From: Bacteroidota bacterium
Lineage (GTDB): Bacteria; Bacteroidota; Bacteroidia; Flavobacteriales; Flavobacteriaceae
Assembly (NCBI GenBank): GCA_018829465.1
Contig: JAHJTN010000005.1
Location: 496,001-560,000 of the forward strand
DNA: 64,000 nt
Direction of reading: 5' to 3'
Position 1 is the stretch's first letter; the number at the start of each line of letters is the position of its first letter. Below, in pieces: positions 18,698-28,251 of the stretch. Below the pieces are notes generated by a model that saw nothing but the letters and a program-made list of their open reading frames with translations, made no database searches and was not told the DNA's origin. The position numbers and the translations under genes are program-made.

Positions 18698-19147
18698 TTA
18701 ATTTGCCACCAACGTGTGCCAATTCCTATTAGCTCTGTGAATGAGCGCCTTGGGGTTTTCTGTCAACCAATCTTCATAAGTATCTGAAAAAGGGGTCTTG
18801 TAAAACAAGTATAATTTCCCGTTTCGCACTTCAAAAGCCCTGGGGTTAATCCCTATTTTTTCGCCGGTTTTCGCCATGGCGTAGGCACAGTAACCACCGT
18901 ATTCAGGTGTGTATTTATCGGGATTGGCCAAAAATGTGTTTTTGTTTTCCTCACTGTCAAACAGATATTTTGCACCCTTGTATGATACTTCGTGTTTTTC
19001 TTTCCCCTTGATTGCCTTATCCGAAAAATAGGCAACCACATCATATCTGTCTGCCATGTAGCCCTTTTTGTCTGTATTCATCAGGGCATCTTGAGCCATC
19101 ACCTGATAGCCAAAAAATACCAAAATAAAAAGCGATGTGGTTTTCAT
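18698..19147 (-). CDS. Exported YHS-domain protein
   Basis: 149 residues with a signal peptide ending YQVMAQ. The central YHS-like domain includes YDVVAYFSDKAIKGK, VSYKGAKYLFDSEENKNTFL and YGGYCAYAMAKTG. YHS domains are short metal-associated modules; in exported proteins of this kind the ligand is not known. Its leader region carries a copy of the family B dispersed repeat, so expression may have been altered by it. Single gene with its own terminator. Confidence 0.85.
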   Translation of the reverse strand: MKTTSLFILVFFGYQVMAQDALMNTDKKGYMADRYDVVAYFSDKAIKGKEKHEVSYKGAKYLFDSEENKNTFLANPDKYTPEYGGYCAYAMAKTGEKIGINPRAFEVRNGKLYLFYKTPFSDTYEDWLTENPKALIHRANRNWHTLVAN

Positions 19148-19271
19148 CTGTTTATATTATTTATTTTTATCGGTCATGCTTCGGCTGCGCTCAGCACAGG
19201 CATGGAACGCCTTAGGATAATCATACTCCTGTTTGTCAATCTTTTACATGGGCGTTTCATCTGTTTATATT
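19143..19271 (-). repeat. Dispersed repeat, family B, copy 1, with 16-base flanking duplication
   Basis: The core 19172-19260 is about 90% identical, inverted, to 30244-30338 and contains TTCGGCTGCGCTCAGCAC. It is bracketed by TTCATCTGTTTATATT at 19143-19158 and again at 19256-19271; the first of these contains the start codon of the YHS gene. Confidence 0.8.
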
Positions 19272-19548
19272 TATTGTTTTTCAAAACGCATGTTCAACAT
19301 TTATCTCATCATTTTTTGGTATTCAAATTGTCAATAGGTGTTTTATCCCTAATCGATTTGAAATCAAATTACCCCTCGGCAACAGAAAAACAGTCGATGT
19401 AAAAAATTAAAACTTTCCTGTAAAATGTTAATATTTAGAATTTTAACTTTTGTTGAATGTAATTTAACATGCATTAAAATGAGAAATGGGAGAAACGCAC
19501 AGACTTAAACACCTGTTTTTCAGTATTTTAAACTAAAGATAACCGGTT
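19148..19548. other. 401-base intergenic region between the YHS gene and the alpha/beta hydrolase
   Basis: Holds the family B repeat next to the YHS start codon. The remaining 280 bases are A/T-rich with runs of TTAAC/GTTAA words but no ordered repeat, gene or terminator I can support. Confidence 0.5.
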
Positions 19549-20397
19549 TTAATCTGTCTTTACAAAGAGGATGCTCTCTTGTGTTAAAATTTGGAAGGGT
19601 GCTGGTAATGTTGTTTCAGGATATGGATGTTTGCCACCAAAAACGTGGTCTGCATCCGGAATCATAATCAGTTTGCTCTTGGGATTCCAACGGTGCATTT
19701 TTTTGGCTTCTTCTACGGAGATTACAGAATCTGCCTCACCATGCAAAACCATTTGTGGCTTGTTGAATCGTTTGACGGCTGCCTCTACAAAAAGACGCTC
19801 GCTGTGGTTTTGAAAATCTTGATAAAACTGATAATAATGAGGCATCTGTTGTTTGGTACGTGCATTTTCTATAAACATCACGCCCGTCTCTTTCCACTTT
19901 TCAAGTTTTTGTCCGGTTGGAAATCGACTGCCAAAATCGCTAACACCTGCCCAAGTGATGAGTTTGGAAACGCGTGTGTCTTCGCCGGCCTTAAGTGCAC
20001 ACACACCCCCACCCCGACTGTGTCCAATGAGTGTCAACGCGTCGGGGTTTTTATCTTGCAGAAATGCATCCGCATCACATACCCAATTGATTACTTTTTC
20101 CAAATCAAAAAGTTCTTTGGTGAAATTGTTGTGTCCAAAAGCTTCCAAATCGCCAAATTCAAGTGGATTTTGCGGTGTAGTTCCGTTGTGTGAAAAATTA
20201 AATTTCACAAAAAAACAATCGTTCTCTGCAAACTGCTCAGCCGCCAAATCCCAACAACCCCAGTCTTTAAAGCCTTTGTAGCCGTGGCTAAACACTACTA
20301 CGGGCTTGGGTTGGTTGTTTTTCTTGAAAAAAATATCCATCAAAATGGTTTTTCCATCTGCGCCTTCAAGGCTGAGGTTCCGTATTGTCTGTATCAT
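19549..20397 (-). CDS. Alpha/beta-hydrolase
   Basis: 282 residues, no signal peptide, so cytoplasmic. Nucleophile elbow GHSRGGG with Ser127; oxyanion region VVFSHGYKGFKDWG near 35-48; acid in VLHGEADSVIS; His in IPDADHVFGGKHPYPE. This is the dipeptidyl peptidase/esterase-like layout; substrate unknown. Its start overlaps the end of the upstream AddB-like gene by 32 bases, indicating co-transcription. Confidence 0.8.
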   Translation of the reverse strand: MIQTIRNLSLEGADGKTILMDIFFKKNNQPKPVVVFSHGYKGFKDWGCWDLAAEQFAENDCFFVKFNFSHNGTTPQNPLEFGDLEAFGHNNFTKELFDLEKVINWVCDADAFLQDKNPDALTLIGHSRGGGVCALKAGEDTRVSKLITWAGVSDFGSRFPTGQKLEKWKETGVMFIENARTKQQMPHYYQFYQDFQNHSERLFVEAAVKRFNKPQMVLHGEADSVISVEEAKKMHRWNPKSKLIMIPDADHVFGGKHPYPETTLPAPFQILTQESILFVKTD

Positions 20398-23149
20398 CGT
20401 TTGTTTTTTCTGTAAAAGGTATGTTTATGTCTAAAATTTCTTTGATCAGTGAATGTAAGACATTTTCAAAATCATGCAAAACCTGATTGTCAATCAAGTA
20501 GTCATGTGTAGCACCTGCAACCTTACATTTCATGAATTTGTCTTTTAAATTTTTGAATGATATAACACCTGTCATACATTGAAAGTCTTGAATTTGTTGT
20601 GCTTGTTGATGCATGAATGCATAGCACAACACTTGAAAAGCCTTGCTCCATTTGTAATCTTCCGTAAGGTTTTGCATGTCCTTTACATGCATATTTTCGG
20701 GGCTTACTTTTCCTGTTTTATAATCGATAATGCGCAGTTGGCCGTCTAGCATATCCATTCTGTCAACCTTACCTTTAAGGAAAACAGGTGCAAACAATTC
20801 CGGAATTGACAAAGGAATTTTGATGGATTCTTCCAAAGCTATTATTGCCAAATCGGCGCCTTTCTCTATGGTTTTTCTATCGAGTTCAAGTAGTTTTGTG
20901 ATGTATTTTTGAGCAACTTGGTATATGATTACATTTTTTCCGGTTTGCAAGTCGCCACCGGGGTAGTGCTTGTCGAAAGCCTTTATCAGTATTGAGGTTG
21001 CTTGTGCGGAAAGTTCGTCAAGCATTGCCACAGTCAGTGGTTGTCCGATGGTAGGCTTGTAAAGCGCTTCCAGCGTATCGTGTACAATATTGCCGAGTGT
21101 GCGGTCGGCTATGGTTTCTTCCGCAACCCATGCTTCTTCAATGCCCAAAACAGCCTGTTTGTAGAACTGCATGGGATCGTAGATATAGTTGCTCAAAAAA
21201 GACGGTGAAAATCCACTTTGTGCTTTCGCTTTAAGAATATCAATTATATTTTCATTCTTAGCGATAGATTTATAGAGCAACTGAAAATCGGGTGTTACAT
21301 TCGTCAATATTTTTTTGGAAACTTTATGGGGGCTGTCAAGCTCTAATTGCGATAAATATCGGCTGGGCTCGCCAAGTCCAAAATTTTCTTCATCTGTATT
21401 GTACAACAAATACATATTTTGGGCTTTTGACAATAAACGATAAAAATGGTATGCAAAAACAGCATCACTATCTCGCTGATCTGGCAAGTTAAAAGCCGTT
21501 CGTACTTCAAAAGGCAACATGCTCACTTTTTTCGATTTTTTGGGGAGCATGCCTTCATTGGCGGACAAGACGATGACGGTCTCAAAATCGAGGTTTCTAG
21601 CCTCGAGCAAACCCATGATTTGCAAGCCGTCTGTAGGTTCACCGCGAAAAGAAATGCGGTCTGCATTGACGTATTCTTTAAAAAAGCGAAGTTGTGTTTT
21701 GGCGTGGTTCAAAAAAGTGTATTGGTGGCTGTAATGGTCAATTTCGTTGAAAATTTCGTAAAAACGAAACAGTTGCTCGCCCAATAAAGCATCTTCTGTT
21801 AACAGATTGCTGTAGTCGTTTTTAAAAACTTGAACCAATTGTTTCATCTCTTCGATTAATGTGCAGGCAGCTGAAGTAGTTAAAATGGTTTTTAACATTG
21901 AAATTTGGGGATATGAATCCACCAAACCCCGAAGCGCATCAGGTGAAAAATAGCTTTTGGACGTGTGGTTGATAGATGCCAGCAAATCCTTTATGCGCGC
22001 ATCTTTCAATGTGCCTGATAGCAAGGTACAAATTTCTGTGAACTGCTGAATATGGAGGGTTTTATCCGTTTCACGTAAGGCGATTTTAAACTCAAAAACA
22101 GCTTTGAAAAAGTGGGCCAAAGTAGATGTTTTCAGGGGTACTCCCATAGTAATATTGGCAACATTAAACGCCTTTGGTAAGGCATCCAAAACGGGTTGTA
22201 GCAAGTTTTCGTCCGCTAACACAACCGCAACCTCAGCGAGTGGATATTGGTTTTTAGCCAATGCATCTAAAATATGGCCTAATTGTTTTGCTTGGCCTAT
22301 TTGGCCGTTCACGCCGATAAACGAAATATCTTTGGGTGATGCAAAATGATTTGAAATCCAATCGGATGTTGAAGTTGATAAAACCTTGTGACGCAATATA
22401 TTTCTGGGATGATGCCCGGCTTCATGATAGGTATTGTCCAAAAAAAAGGCATCAAAATCCCAGCATATGTTTGCTTTTCCGGAGGCTAGCATCTTACTGA
22501 GGCAAAATGCTTCACTTGTCTTGAGTGCACTAAATCCGGCAAAAACAAAACTTTGGCAGGATTTCTCTATAAAAATGTCGATGTTTTGAGTTGCGATACG
22601 AGAAATCAATCCGGCATATGCCTTTTTTTGAGCGATGAGTTTGGCTTGTAACTTATGATAATAGATACCAAACAAATTCCAGTGAGACAAATAATCATTA
22701 GCAATGCGCTGAGTGGGTTGCACTTGTTTGGCCCAATGATCTATGGCTTTTATTTGTTGCAAATAGGAAAACACCTGACTCGCATCTGCCAACTGTGCAT
22801 CTATTTCTTCAAAGTCGCTTAACAGCGTAGGCGCCCAAGTAATAAAATTTTCAAAAGATTCTTGGCTTTCGCTAGGTGTGTTTTCCAGATAAACCTCGTA
22901 AAAAAGACAGTGAAGAGCAGTTTTCGGAATCAAATCAATTTGTGCAACCGCTTCAAAAAATTCTTGAATGCTCAATATTTTAGGCACAAAACCCGGTTTG
23001 CGGGAAAGGTTTATATAGGTATCTCTGAAAATCACGCCCGATCGCTTGTTGGGCCAAATCACCCAAATCTGACGACCGTCTTCGTATTTCTCTATGACCT
23101 TGCGCGAGACTTTATGGATAAACTTTTCTGTTGGGTGTTGCGTTATCAT
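20366..23149 (-). CDS. AddB-like helicase/PD-(D/E)XK nuclease
   Basis: 927 residues. N-terminal inactivated helicase-like region begins with WVIWPNKRSGVIFRDTY; the middle has TDGLQIMGLLEARNLDFETV typical of UvrD/AddB folds. The C-terminal RecB-type nuclease domain shows GNIVHDTLEALY, FLKGKVDRMDML and LRIIDYKTGK (the DxK catalytic pair). It should work with a RecB/AddA-like helicase in processing double-strand breaks, but no partner gene is in this window. Transcribed away from ompA; the hydrolase gene follows with overlap. Confidence 0.85.
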   Translation of the reverse strand: MITQHPTEKFIHKVSRKVIEKYEDGRQIWVIWPNKRSGVIFRDTYINLSRKPGFVPKILSIQEFFEAVAQIDLIPKTALHCLFYEVYLENTPSESQESFENFITWAPTLLSDFEEIDAQLADASQVFSYLQQIKAIDHWAKQVQPTQRIANDYLSHWNLFGIYYHKLQAKLIAQKKAYAGLISRIATQNIDIFIEKSCQSFVFAGFSALKTSEAFCLSKMLASGKANICWDFDAFFLDNTYHEAGHHPRNILRHKVLSTSTSDWISNHFASPKDISFIGVNGQIGQAKQLGHILDALAKNQYPLAEVAVVLADENLLQPVLDALPKAFNVANITMGVPLKTSTLAHFFKAVFEFKIALRETDKTLHIQQFTEICTLLSGTLKDARIKDLLASINHTSKSYFSPDALRGLVDSYPQISMLKTILTTSAACTLIEEMKQLVQVFKNDYSNLLTEDALLGEQLFRFYEIFNEIDHYSHQYTFLNHAKTQLRFFKEYVNADRISFRGEPTDGLQIMGLLEARNLDFETVIVLSANEGMLPKKSKKVSMLPFEVRTAFNLPDQRDSDAVFAYHFYRLLSKAQNMYLLYNTDEENFGLGEPSRYLSQLELDSPHKVSKKILTNVTPDFQLLYKSIAKNENIIDILKAKAQSGFSPSFLSNYIYDPMQFYKQAVLGIEEAWVAEETIADRTLGNIVHDTLEALYKPTIGQPLTVAMLDELSAQATSILIKAFDKHYPGGDLQTGKNVIIYQVAQKYITKLLELDRKTIEKGADLAIIALEESIKIPLSIPELFAPVFLKGKVDRMDMLDGQLRIIDYKTGKVSPENMHVKDMQNLTEDYKWSKAFQVLCYAFMHQQAQQIQDFQCMTGVISFKNLKDKFMKCKVAGATHDYLIDNQVLHDFENVLHSLIKEILDINIPFTEKTNDDTDNTEPQP

Positions 23150-23175
23150 AGAATGAAGTTAGGTTATGCAAAATA

Positions 23176-23206
23176 AAAAAAGCGTCGAGAAAACCCGACG
23201 CTTTTG
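23176..23206 (-). terminator. Terminator of the OmpA-family gene
   Basis: AAAAGCGTCG and CGACGCTTTT form a perfect stem around a short loop with A and T runs on either side, starting about 27 bases after the OmpA stop codon. Confidence 0.85.
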
Positions 23207-23232
23207 TATATTAAATATGAAATATTCTGTGG

Positions 23233-24648
23233 CTATTTTTGAAGATTGATTTCAACTCTTCTGTTTTTAGCTCTTCCGGCACTTGTGTTGTTAGACTCTA
23301 ATGGTCTAGACTCACCGTAACCTGTAGCTTGTAATCTGGAGCCGTCTATACCGTTTGAAACCAACCAATCTACTACCGATTGGGCTCTTTCTTGAGAAAG
23401 TTTTTGGTTCAATTTTTCACTACCTACGCTATCAGTATGACCTTCTACATTAAATTTGGCATATGAGTAGTCGCTCATAATTGCTGAAATGTTTTTAAGA
23501 ACATCTGCTGATTCGGCTTTGATTGATGATTTACCGGTATCGAAAAGGATAGTTTTGGCATAATCATTCAAAGTTTGCCTGATAGATTCTGTAATTTCAG
23601 GACAGCCATAGTTAGCAACCGTTCCAGCTACATTAGGACATCTGTCATCTTTGTCAAGCACACCGTCATTGTCTGAATCTGGCCAAGGGCAACCTCTGTT
23701 TTCTTTAGGACCGGCTTGGTTAGGACATGCGTCATCTTTATCGGTAACGCCATCTCCATCTGCATCAGGACAGCCGTTTAGTGCTTTCAAACCGGCTACG
23801 GTAGGACAAGCATCATCTTTATCGGCAATACCATCACCGTCTGTATCGGGACAACCGTTAAATTCGGCCAAACCTGCGGTGTTAGGACAAGCATCTTTAC
23901 TGTCTTCGATACCATCACCGTCTGAATCCGGACAACCTTTAAATATTTCCAGACCCGGTACTTCAGGACATGCGTCTTCTTTGTCAAAAATACCATCACC
24001 GTCAGTATCTGTGCCACCAAAGCGTAGCACAAGACCCAATTGATGTTGCCAGTGAGAAATACCGTCCTCTATTGGGCTAGCTATGTTGGATTGATTGATG
24101 GTAGAACCAGAACCCATATCATATTTGAAAGTACTCGTCAAGTTGACACCCAACTTCTCCGTAATCCAAATATTTAAGCCTGCACCTGGGTTAAAAGAAG
24201 CCCAGCCTTCGTTATCAATCCAATAGTAACCGGCACCCACATTGATTTGAGGTTCAAATACTTTAGATCCGATAAGTTTTGCAAGACTGTATGTAAACGC
24301 ACCATCCACAGAATAGTAAGATAAATCATTGGGTTCCAAAAGAACATTTTGATCTAAAATAGCAATTGCATCAATTTGGTTGAAGGACAAATTTACTCCA
24401 AATGAGATGTTATCTGCAATGTAACGCTTCACATTAATGTAAGACAGAGAACCTACGAAGTTCCAGTTGTCTTTTGCATTAAATGGTTGTGCAAATAAGT
24501 CGCCCATTCCATCAGCGCCTGTGCTAGAAAAATCGACAGCATTCACACCGATTCCTATCGACCAAGGATAGTTTTTGTCTTGGGCGTAAGTCGTGCCAAC
24601 AACGAGGGTCAGCAAAAAGGCAATTAAAAGTTTAGTAAGATGTTTCAT
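23233..24648 (-). CDS. OmpA-family outer-membrane protein with thrombospondin type 3 repeats
   Basis: 471 residues from the ATG at 24648; the longer frame to 24711 would cover the promoter. Signal peptide ends VGTTYA. An N-terminal eight-strand barrel-like region (to about 225) is followed by five calcium-binding TSP3 repeats ([15 protein letters not shown] and variants), then an OmpA peptidoglycan-binding domain with [19 protein letters not shown] and ATGYGESRP. It anchors the outer membrane to peptidoglycan and is usually among the most abundant envelope proteins of Bacteroidota. Confidence 0.92.
   Translation of the reverse strand: MKHLTKLLIAFLLTLVVGTTYAQDKNYPWSIGIGVNAVDFSSTGADGMGDLFAQPFNAKDNWNFVGSLSYINVKRYIADNISFGVNLSFNQIDAIAILDQNVLLEPNDLSYYSVDGAFTYSLAKLIGSKVFEPQINVGAGYYWIDNEGWASFNPGAGLNIWITEKLGVNLTSTFKYDMGSGSTINQSNIASPIEDGISHWQHQLGLVLRFGGTDTDGDGIFDKEDACPEVPGLEIFKGCPDSDGDGIEDSKDACPNTAGLAEFNGCPDTDGDGIADKDDACPTVAGLKALNGCPDADGDGVTDKDDACPNQAGPKENRGCPWPDSDNDGVLDKDDRCPNVAGTVANYGCPEITESIRQTLNDYAKTILFDTGKSSIKAESADVLKNISAIMSDYSYAKFNVEGHTDSVGSEKLNQKLSQERAQSVVDWLVSNGIDGSRLQATGYGESRPLESNNTSAGRAKNRRVEINLQK
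23600..24017 (-). repeat. Five tandem TSP3-encoding repeats inside the OmpA gene
   Basis: Units of roughly 70-80 bases each encode D-x-D-G-D-G-x-x-D-x-x-D-x-C-P followed by a variable linker and NGCP. The outermost unit ([18 protein letters not shown]) is the most diverged. Confidence 0.85.
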
Positions 24649-24681
24649 ATTCAAATTTTTAAAATTTTCTAAATAATAGGG

Positions 24682-24711
24682 CAAATGTAAGTTGTTAAAG
24701 TATATTAACAA
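24682..24711 (-). promoter_or_regulatory. Promoter of the OmpA gene with a TTGTTAA/TTAACAA palindrome
   Basis: On the minus strand TTG at 24711-24709, 19 bases, then TACATTTG at 24689-24682, matching the Bacteroidota -33/-7 pattern. The TTG is part of the inverted repeat TTGTTAA-6-TTAACAA (24692-24711). The start codon is 34 bases downstream. Confidence 0.7.
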
Positions 24712-24766
24712 AAATAAAATTAATAATTTTTTTGGATTTAACGCCTTTTCACGCCATTTTTTTAAA

Positions 24767-25963
24767 TTAATGTATGATTTTCATGTTTTTACCAACTTTC
24801 TCAAAGGCTTTGAGCGCTTTATCTAGGTGCGTGCGCGTGTGCGCTGCTGACAATTGAACCCGTATGCGTGCTTTGCCTTTCGGAACCACCGGAAAGTAGA
24901 AACCAATCACATAAATACCTTCTTCTAACAAGGCTTCTGCCATTTTTTGTGACAAGGCAGCATCGTAAAGCATCACTGGGACTATTGCCGCATCGCCATC
25001 TATAATGTCGAAACCTAATTTTTGGAGTCCGGCTTTAAAGTATTGGGTGTTTTTTTCAAGCTTATCGCGCAAATCGGTTGATTTTTCTATGAGTTCAAAA
25101 ACTTTTAAGGATGCACCAACTATTGAAGGTGCCAACGAGTTTGAGAACAAATAAGGCCTAGAACGCTGTCGCAACATTTCGATGATTTCTTTTTTCCCGG
25201 TGGTATAGCCACCCATGGCACCGCCCAAGGCTTTTCCAAGCGTACCGGTAATGATGTCTATGCGACCCAACACACCCTTGGCCTCCGGCGTGCCACGACC
25301 GGTAGCACCAATAAATCCGGCGGCGTGACACTCGTCCACCATAACCAATGCATCGTATTTATCTGCTAAGTTACATATCTTGTCAAGCGAAGCTACAATG
25401 CCATCCATAGAAAACACCCCATCTGTGACAATGATTTTAAATCTGTGCCCCGTTTCATTCGCCTTGACGAGCTGCGCCTCCAAGTCCTGCATGTCATTGT
25501 TCTGATAACGATACCGAGCGGCTTTGCAAAGCCGGACACCGTCAATAATAGAGGCGTGATTCAACGCATCGGAAATGATTGCGTCTTTTTCATCAAAAAG
25601 CGGCTCAAAAACACCTCCATTGGCATCAAAAGCGGCTGCGTATAAGATGGTATCTTCCGTCTGATAAAAGTCTGCTATTTTTTGTTCGAGTTTTTTGTGA
25701 ATATCTTGCGTGCCGCAGATAAAACGAACCGAAGACATGCCAAAACCATGCGTGTCCAAAGTATCTTTGGCTGCCTGTACAACTTCAGGGTGTGAAGAAA
25801 GGCCTAAATAGTTGTTGGCGCAAAAATTGACAACTTCTGTGCCGTCTATCAATTTGATGACGGCGTCTTGCGGAGATGCAATAATTCTTTCTTTCTTGTA
25901 AAGACCATCCTCCTTTATTGAGGCTAATTCTTCCTGGAGGTATTCTTTTATTTTTCCGTACAT
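24767..25963 (-). CDS. kbl: 2-amino-3-ketobutyrate CoA ligase (glycine C-acetyltransferase)
   Basis: 398 residues; PLP enzyme converting 2-amino-3-ketobutyrate and CoA to glycine and acetyl-CoA in threonine breakdown. The PLP Lys is in [27 protein letters not shown] and [13 protein letters not shown] are conserved alpha-oxoamine synthase segments. MYGKIKEYL at 25963 is taken as start because a TAAATTTG -7 box covers the longer possible start at 25981. Threonine dehydrogenase is not nearby. Closely related synthases (e.g. BioF, SPT) cannot be wholly excluded but the fit to Kbl is good. Confidence 0.9.
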   Translation of the reverse strand: MYGKIKEYLQEELASIKEDGLYKKERIIASPQDAVIKLIDGTEVVNFCANNYLGLSSHPEVVQAAKDTLDTHGFGMSSVRFICGTQDIHKKLEQKIADFYQTEDTILYAAAFDANGGVFEPLFDEKDAIISDALNHASIIDGVRLCKAARYRYQNNDMQDLEAQLVKANETGHRFKIIVTDGVFSMDGIVASLDKICNLADKYDALVMVDECHAAGFIGATGRGTPEAKGVLGRIDIITGTLGKALGGAMGGYTTGKKEIIEMLRQRSRPYLFSNSLAPSIVGASLKVFELIEKSTDLRDKLEKNTQYFKAGLQKLGFDIIDGDAAIVPVMLYDAALSQKMAEALLEEGIYVIGFYFPVVPKGKARIRVQLSAAHTRTHLDKALKAFEKVGKNMKIIH

Positions 25964-25978
25964 AATTTTGTGTTTAGA

Positions 25979-25986
25979 CAAATTTA
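25979..25986 (-). promoter_or_regulatory. Candidate -7 box of kbl
   Basis: TAAATTTG on the minus strand, 15 bases before the ATG at 25963. It overlaps an in-frame upstream ATG, which argues against that start. Confidence 0.5.
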
Positions 25987-26000
25987 CAAAATATCTGTGG

Positions 26001-26579
26001 CTACTTGTAAAAATTCATTTCATCTAAATATTGCCAAGCCTCCGCCGGCATGAGCGCACGAACACTTTTTCCGGATTTGATTTGATCTCTGATAAAAGTT
26101 GCGGAAATATTTACCATGGGAGCAGCTGTCATTTTAATGTTAGGATGCTGTACTATCGCGGGTTCTCCTTTGCTATTTGTCAGTCGGGGATAAACATATA
26201 TATGATGGTGTTCCAATATATAGGTATAGTTTTTCCACTTGTGAAAACTAACCAAGTTGTCTTCTCCCATGATCAACGAAAATTCGTGCTCCGGATACTT
26301 TTCTTCAAGGGTCAGTAGCGTTTGAACCGTGTAATTGGGTTGCGCCATTTTGAATTCAATATCGTTGGGACGCAATTTTGGATAGGACTCCAACGCGCGA
26401 TGCACCATTTCTAAGCGCTGATAATCGTCGAGCAAAGTACTTTTCTTTTTGTGCGGATTGTGTGGTGTTACTACAAACCAAACCTGATCCAAGTCTGTAT
26501 TTTCAACCAAATGATTCCCTATAATCAAATGACCCTGATGAACGGGATTGAAGGTGCCAAAAAACAAACCCACGCGCAT
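26001..26579 (-). CDS. nadD: Nicotinate-nucleotide adenylyltransferase
   Basis: 192 residues. Nucleotidyltransferase motif [14 protein letters not shown] at the N-terminus and [15 protein letters not shown] near the end. It makes deamido-NAD from nicotinate mononucleotide. Third gene of the yicC-gmk-nadD operon, two bases after gmk; this order is common in Bacteroidota. Confidence 0.95.
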   Translation of the reverse strand: MRVGLFFGTFNPVHQGHLIIGNHLVENTDLDQVWFVVTPHNPHKKKSTLLDDYQRLEMVHRALESYPKLRPNDIEFKMAQPNYTVQTLLTLEEKYPEHEFSLIMGEDNLVSFHKWKNYTYILEHHHIYVYPRLTNSKGEPAIVQHPNIKMTAAPMVNISATFIRDQIKSGKSVRALMPAEAWQYLDEMNFYK

Positions 26580-26581
26580 GA

Positions 26582-27160
26582 CTAACGGTTTAAAAATTCC
26601 TGAACCAGCCGGTAAGCTTGTGCTTTGGCCGTTTCGAGTTCGTTGTTTTCAATGACCACATCAAAACGATTGGCATAGGTAAGTTCTCTTGTGGCTTTGT
26701 CTATTCGCATTTGAATTTTGTCTTCCGTTTCACTTTGTCTGTTTCGAAGTCTTTTTTCAAGTTCTTCCACAGAAGGGGGTTGCACAAATACGGCCAACGT
26801 CCGATCCGGATACTGTGCTTTGATGTTGAGGCCACCCTCTACGTCTATGTCAAAAATGATGTTTTTCCCGGCTGCCCAAAGCCGTTCTAGCTCGCTCTTT
26901 AAAGTGCCGTAAAACATGCCCGAATAAACCTCTTCATGCTCAACAAAGGCGGCCTGCTCAATTTTTTGTTTAAAATCTTCAGATGAAATAAAATAATAAT
27001 CTTTTCCATCTGTTTCGCCTTTGCGCTTTTCGCGAGACGTGGCAGATACTGAAAATGACAAGGCAAGCTCGGGTTTTCCCAATAAGTGACGCACCAAAGT
27101 GGTCTTGCCCGAACCGGAAGGTGCCGAAAAAACAATCAATTTTCCTTGGGTGAACGCCAT
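26582..27160 (-). CDS. gmk: Guanylate kinase
   Basis: 192 residues. P-loop FSAPSGSGKTTLVRHL, GMP-binding region SREKRKGETDGKDYYF, and FDIDVEGGLNIK are diagnostic. Phosphorylates GMP to GDP. Six bases downstream of yicC and two bases upstream of nadD. Confidence 0.97.
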   Translation of the reverse strand: MAFTQGKLIVFSAPSGSGKTTLVRHLLGKPELALSFSVSATSREKRKGETDGKDYYFISSEDFKQKIEQAAFVEHEEVYSGMFYGTLKSELERLWAAGKNIIFDIDVEGGLNIKAQYPDRTLAVFVQPPSVEELEKRLRNRQSETEDKIQMRIDKATRELTYANRFDVVIENNELETAKAQAYRLVQEFLNR

Positions 27161-27166
27161 ATTGTT

Positions 27167-28024
27167 TTACAAAATATTGAGCAATTGCTCTTTTAGCTTC
27201 TCCAATTCATCTTTCATTTGTACCACCAACTGCTGGGTAGCCGCATGGTTGGCCTTAGAGCCTATCGTATTGATTTCTCGTCCAATTTCCTGTGAGATAA
27301 ACCCCAATTTTTTGCCGTTTGACTCGGGCGACTCTAAGTTTTCCGAAAAATAGTCCAAATGGTTTTTCAACCGCACTTTTTCTTCGGTAATGTCAAATTT
27401 CTCAAGGTAATAGATCAATTCCTGCTCAAACCGATTCTCATCCACTTCCGCCTCAAGACTGTCAACAGCTTTTCTGAGACGCAGTTTCACCACCTCAAGC
27501 CGTTCTGTATCTTGTGCTTCTACGCCTTTAAGCAAGCTTTGTATGTTTTGAATGCGCAAGGCAAAATCTTTATGTAAAACCTTTCCCTCGGCTTTTCTAA
27601 AAACAAAAAGCTGTGCAGCGGCTTCTTGCAGGGCACTAAAAATTTCTTGCCACTCGTTTTCATCGGCCTGCTCGGGTTTTGCCAATAAGGCATCGGGCAT
27701 GCGAACTGCCATTTTTAAAAGTTCGGTTTCGTCACCATCCACGATGGCTTTTAGCTGCTTCAAATAGTCGCGCACCACTTTTTCGTTGAGCATGGCAGGT
27801 GCCGTGTTGGCCGTGCTTTCCAATTGTATGGACAAGTCAATCTTACCGCGTTCTAAACGTTGAGACAAGATGTTGCGAATGTCCAATTCTCTATCGCGAT
27901 AGTAGCCGGGCATGCGAAGGTTAAGATCGAAACTTTTACTGTTGAGCGATTTTATTTCAACCGTCACAATTTTATCGGAAAGTTGTTTGACACAACGGCC
28001 ATAGCCGGTCATGGAAAGAATCAT
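27167..28024 (-). CDS. YicC/YloC-family endoribonuclease
   Basis: 285 residues. N-terminal signature MILSMTGYGRC and EIKSLNSKSFDLNLRMP; C-terminal DUF1732 part LGFISQEIGREINTIGSKA. The family cleaves RNA in E. coli (YicC) and B. subtilis (YloC). First gene of an operon with gmk and nadD, a widespread arrangement. Confidence 0.92.
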   Translation of the reverse strand: MILSMTGYGRCVKQLSDKIVTVEIKSLNSKSFDLNLRMPGYYRDRELDIRNILSQRLERGKIDLSIQLESTANTAPAMLNEKVVRDYLKQLKAIVDGDETELLKMAVRMPDALLAKPEQADENEWQEIFSALQEAAAQLFVFRKAEGKVLHKDFALRIQNIQSLLKGVEAQDTERLEVVKLRLRKAVDSLEAEVDENRFEQELIYYLEKFDITEEKVRLKNHLDYFSENLESPESNGKKLGFISQEIGREINTIGSKANHAATQQLVVQMKDELEKLKEQLLNIL

Positions 28025-28102
28025 GAATTGCTTTTAAGAATTTGCGCGAAGTTAATAAATTTATTAGGAACCAAAATCATTTATAAAGTGCCAAAAGACC
28101 GA

Positions 28103-28110
28103 CAAATGTA
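28103..28110 (-). promoter_or_regulatory. Candidate -7 box of the yicC-gmk-nadD operon
   Basis: TACATTTG on the minus strand, about 78 bases before the yicC ATG, matching TANNTTTG. No clear -33 element. Confidence 0.35.
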
Positions 28111-28224
28111 AAAGTGGATTTCGCAAAATGATTCATGTTCGTATCGTAGCTGTTACAAAAACGATCAACCGAACCAGGATTCTCAAAAATTTAACGAGAA
28201 CCAATGGGTTAATCAATTAATAAA

Positions 28225-28232
28225 TATCTTTG
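28225..28232 (+). promoter_or_regulatory. Candidate -7 box of hemW
   Basis: TATCTTTG 19 bases before the hemW ATG. Confidence 0.5.
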
Positions 28233-28251
28233 AAAAAAATCTCAAGCCCGG

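Noticed and set aside
18674-18787. 37-codon plus-strand frame starting MKKTNSL between tyrS and the YHS gene
   Set aside because: Almost entirely antisense to the YHS gene end; no other support.
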